DNA of 6,033 nucleotides from Actinomycetota bacterium. GTDB lineage: Bacteria; Actinomycetota; Actinomycetes; S36-B12; UBA10799. Numbering within the stretch: position 1 is the first letter of the stretch; the number at the start of each line of letters is the position of its first letter. The position numbers were made by a program, and so were the translations under genes. The DNA lies in NCBI GenBank assembly GCA_030837445.1, contig JAUPKM010000391.1, positions 1-6,033 of the forward strand, read 5' to 3'. Shown here one piece after another: positions 5,926 through 6,033 of the stretch. The notes under the pieces are model-generated. The model worked only from the letters and a program-made list of their open reading frames with translations, was not told the origin of the DNA and did not search any database.

Positions 5926-6033
5926 CTAGCCGAGGACGTTGATCGCCTCGCGGTATCTGTCGTCGGCTTTGGCGACGATCGTCGGCCAGCCGAACTCCGG
6001 CTCGATCGACACATTGTGATGCGTCACGCTCGC
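5926..6033 (-). CDS. 3' end of an unidentified gene (partial)
   Basis: The minus strand is open from the right edge to a TAG at 5926-5928, giving the last 35 residues of a protein whose start lies outside the window. Codon third positions are about 90% G or C, as in the genes downstream, while the opposite strand across the same bases is much less biased, so this strand is the coding one. The visible tail contains THHNVSIEPEFGWP, then TIVAKADDRYREAINVLG, a soluble-looking end that finishes in an amphipathic helix. I do not recognise the family and assign no function. It points the same way as the peptide/exporter genes and ends 120 bases before the precursor start, so it may be an unrelated neighbour or an upstream member of the cluster. 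Confidence 0.6.
   Translation of the reverse strand, partial: ASVTHHNVSIEPEFGWPTIVAKADDRYREAINVLG

Noticed and set aside
5802..6014. Minus-strand 70-aa ORF overlapping the precursor start
   Set aside because: It is Arg/Ser-rich with no family resemblance, crosses the better-supported gene tail at 5926-6033 in another frame, and ends in the TCAGATGA at the precursor start. It looks like a shadow frame.

Overview
The window is high-GC DNA with GC-rich third codon positions, overlapping stop/start junctions and GTG starts. This points to an actinobacterium, possibly of the Mycobacteriales, but that assignment is an impression from composition and not a database result. All convincing genes lie on the minus strand, so the biological order runs from right to left.

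Layout in transcription order. The 3' end of an unidentified gene (5926-6033) enters from the right edge. A roughly 120-base intergenic region (5806-5925) follows and ends in a near-perfect Shine-Dalgarno sequence. Next is a 51-codon gene (5650-5805), shorter than usual ORF-calling cutoffs, for a peptide with a textbook double-glycine leader. A 75-base gap holding a stem-loop separates it from a compact HlyD-like membrane fusion protein (4771-5574). A C39 peptidase/permease/ATPase (2570-4771) and a second permease/ATPase with a large N-terminal extension (55-2577) follow. The last three genes overlap at their ends (TGATG, then GTGTCTAG) and almost certainly form one translationally coupled unit.

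The three large proteins match the three-part exporter of the 'NHLM/NHLP' class of peptide natural product clusters: HlyD-type subunit, ABC subunit 1 with peptidase, and ABC subunit 2. The inferred pathway is as follows. The small peptide is made in the cytosol. The C39 domain of ABC1 recognises its V-S-x-x-E-L-x-x-A-x-G-G leader and cuts after Gly-Gly. The ABC1/ABC2 pair exports the C-terminal 24 residues, with the fusion protein helping across the envelope.

The main discovery candidate is the small precursor. Its leader is the short, acidic bacteriocin/pheromone type and not the long nitrile-hydratase-like or Nif11-like leader for which this exporter class is named. Its predicted product has no Cys, Thr, aromatic or basic residue and carries three Asp. 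That argues against a lanthipeptide and against a classical cationic pore former. No modification enzyme is visible in the window, although genes beyond either edge cannot be excluded. No RNA genes, insertion sequences or CRISPR arrays were seen.
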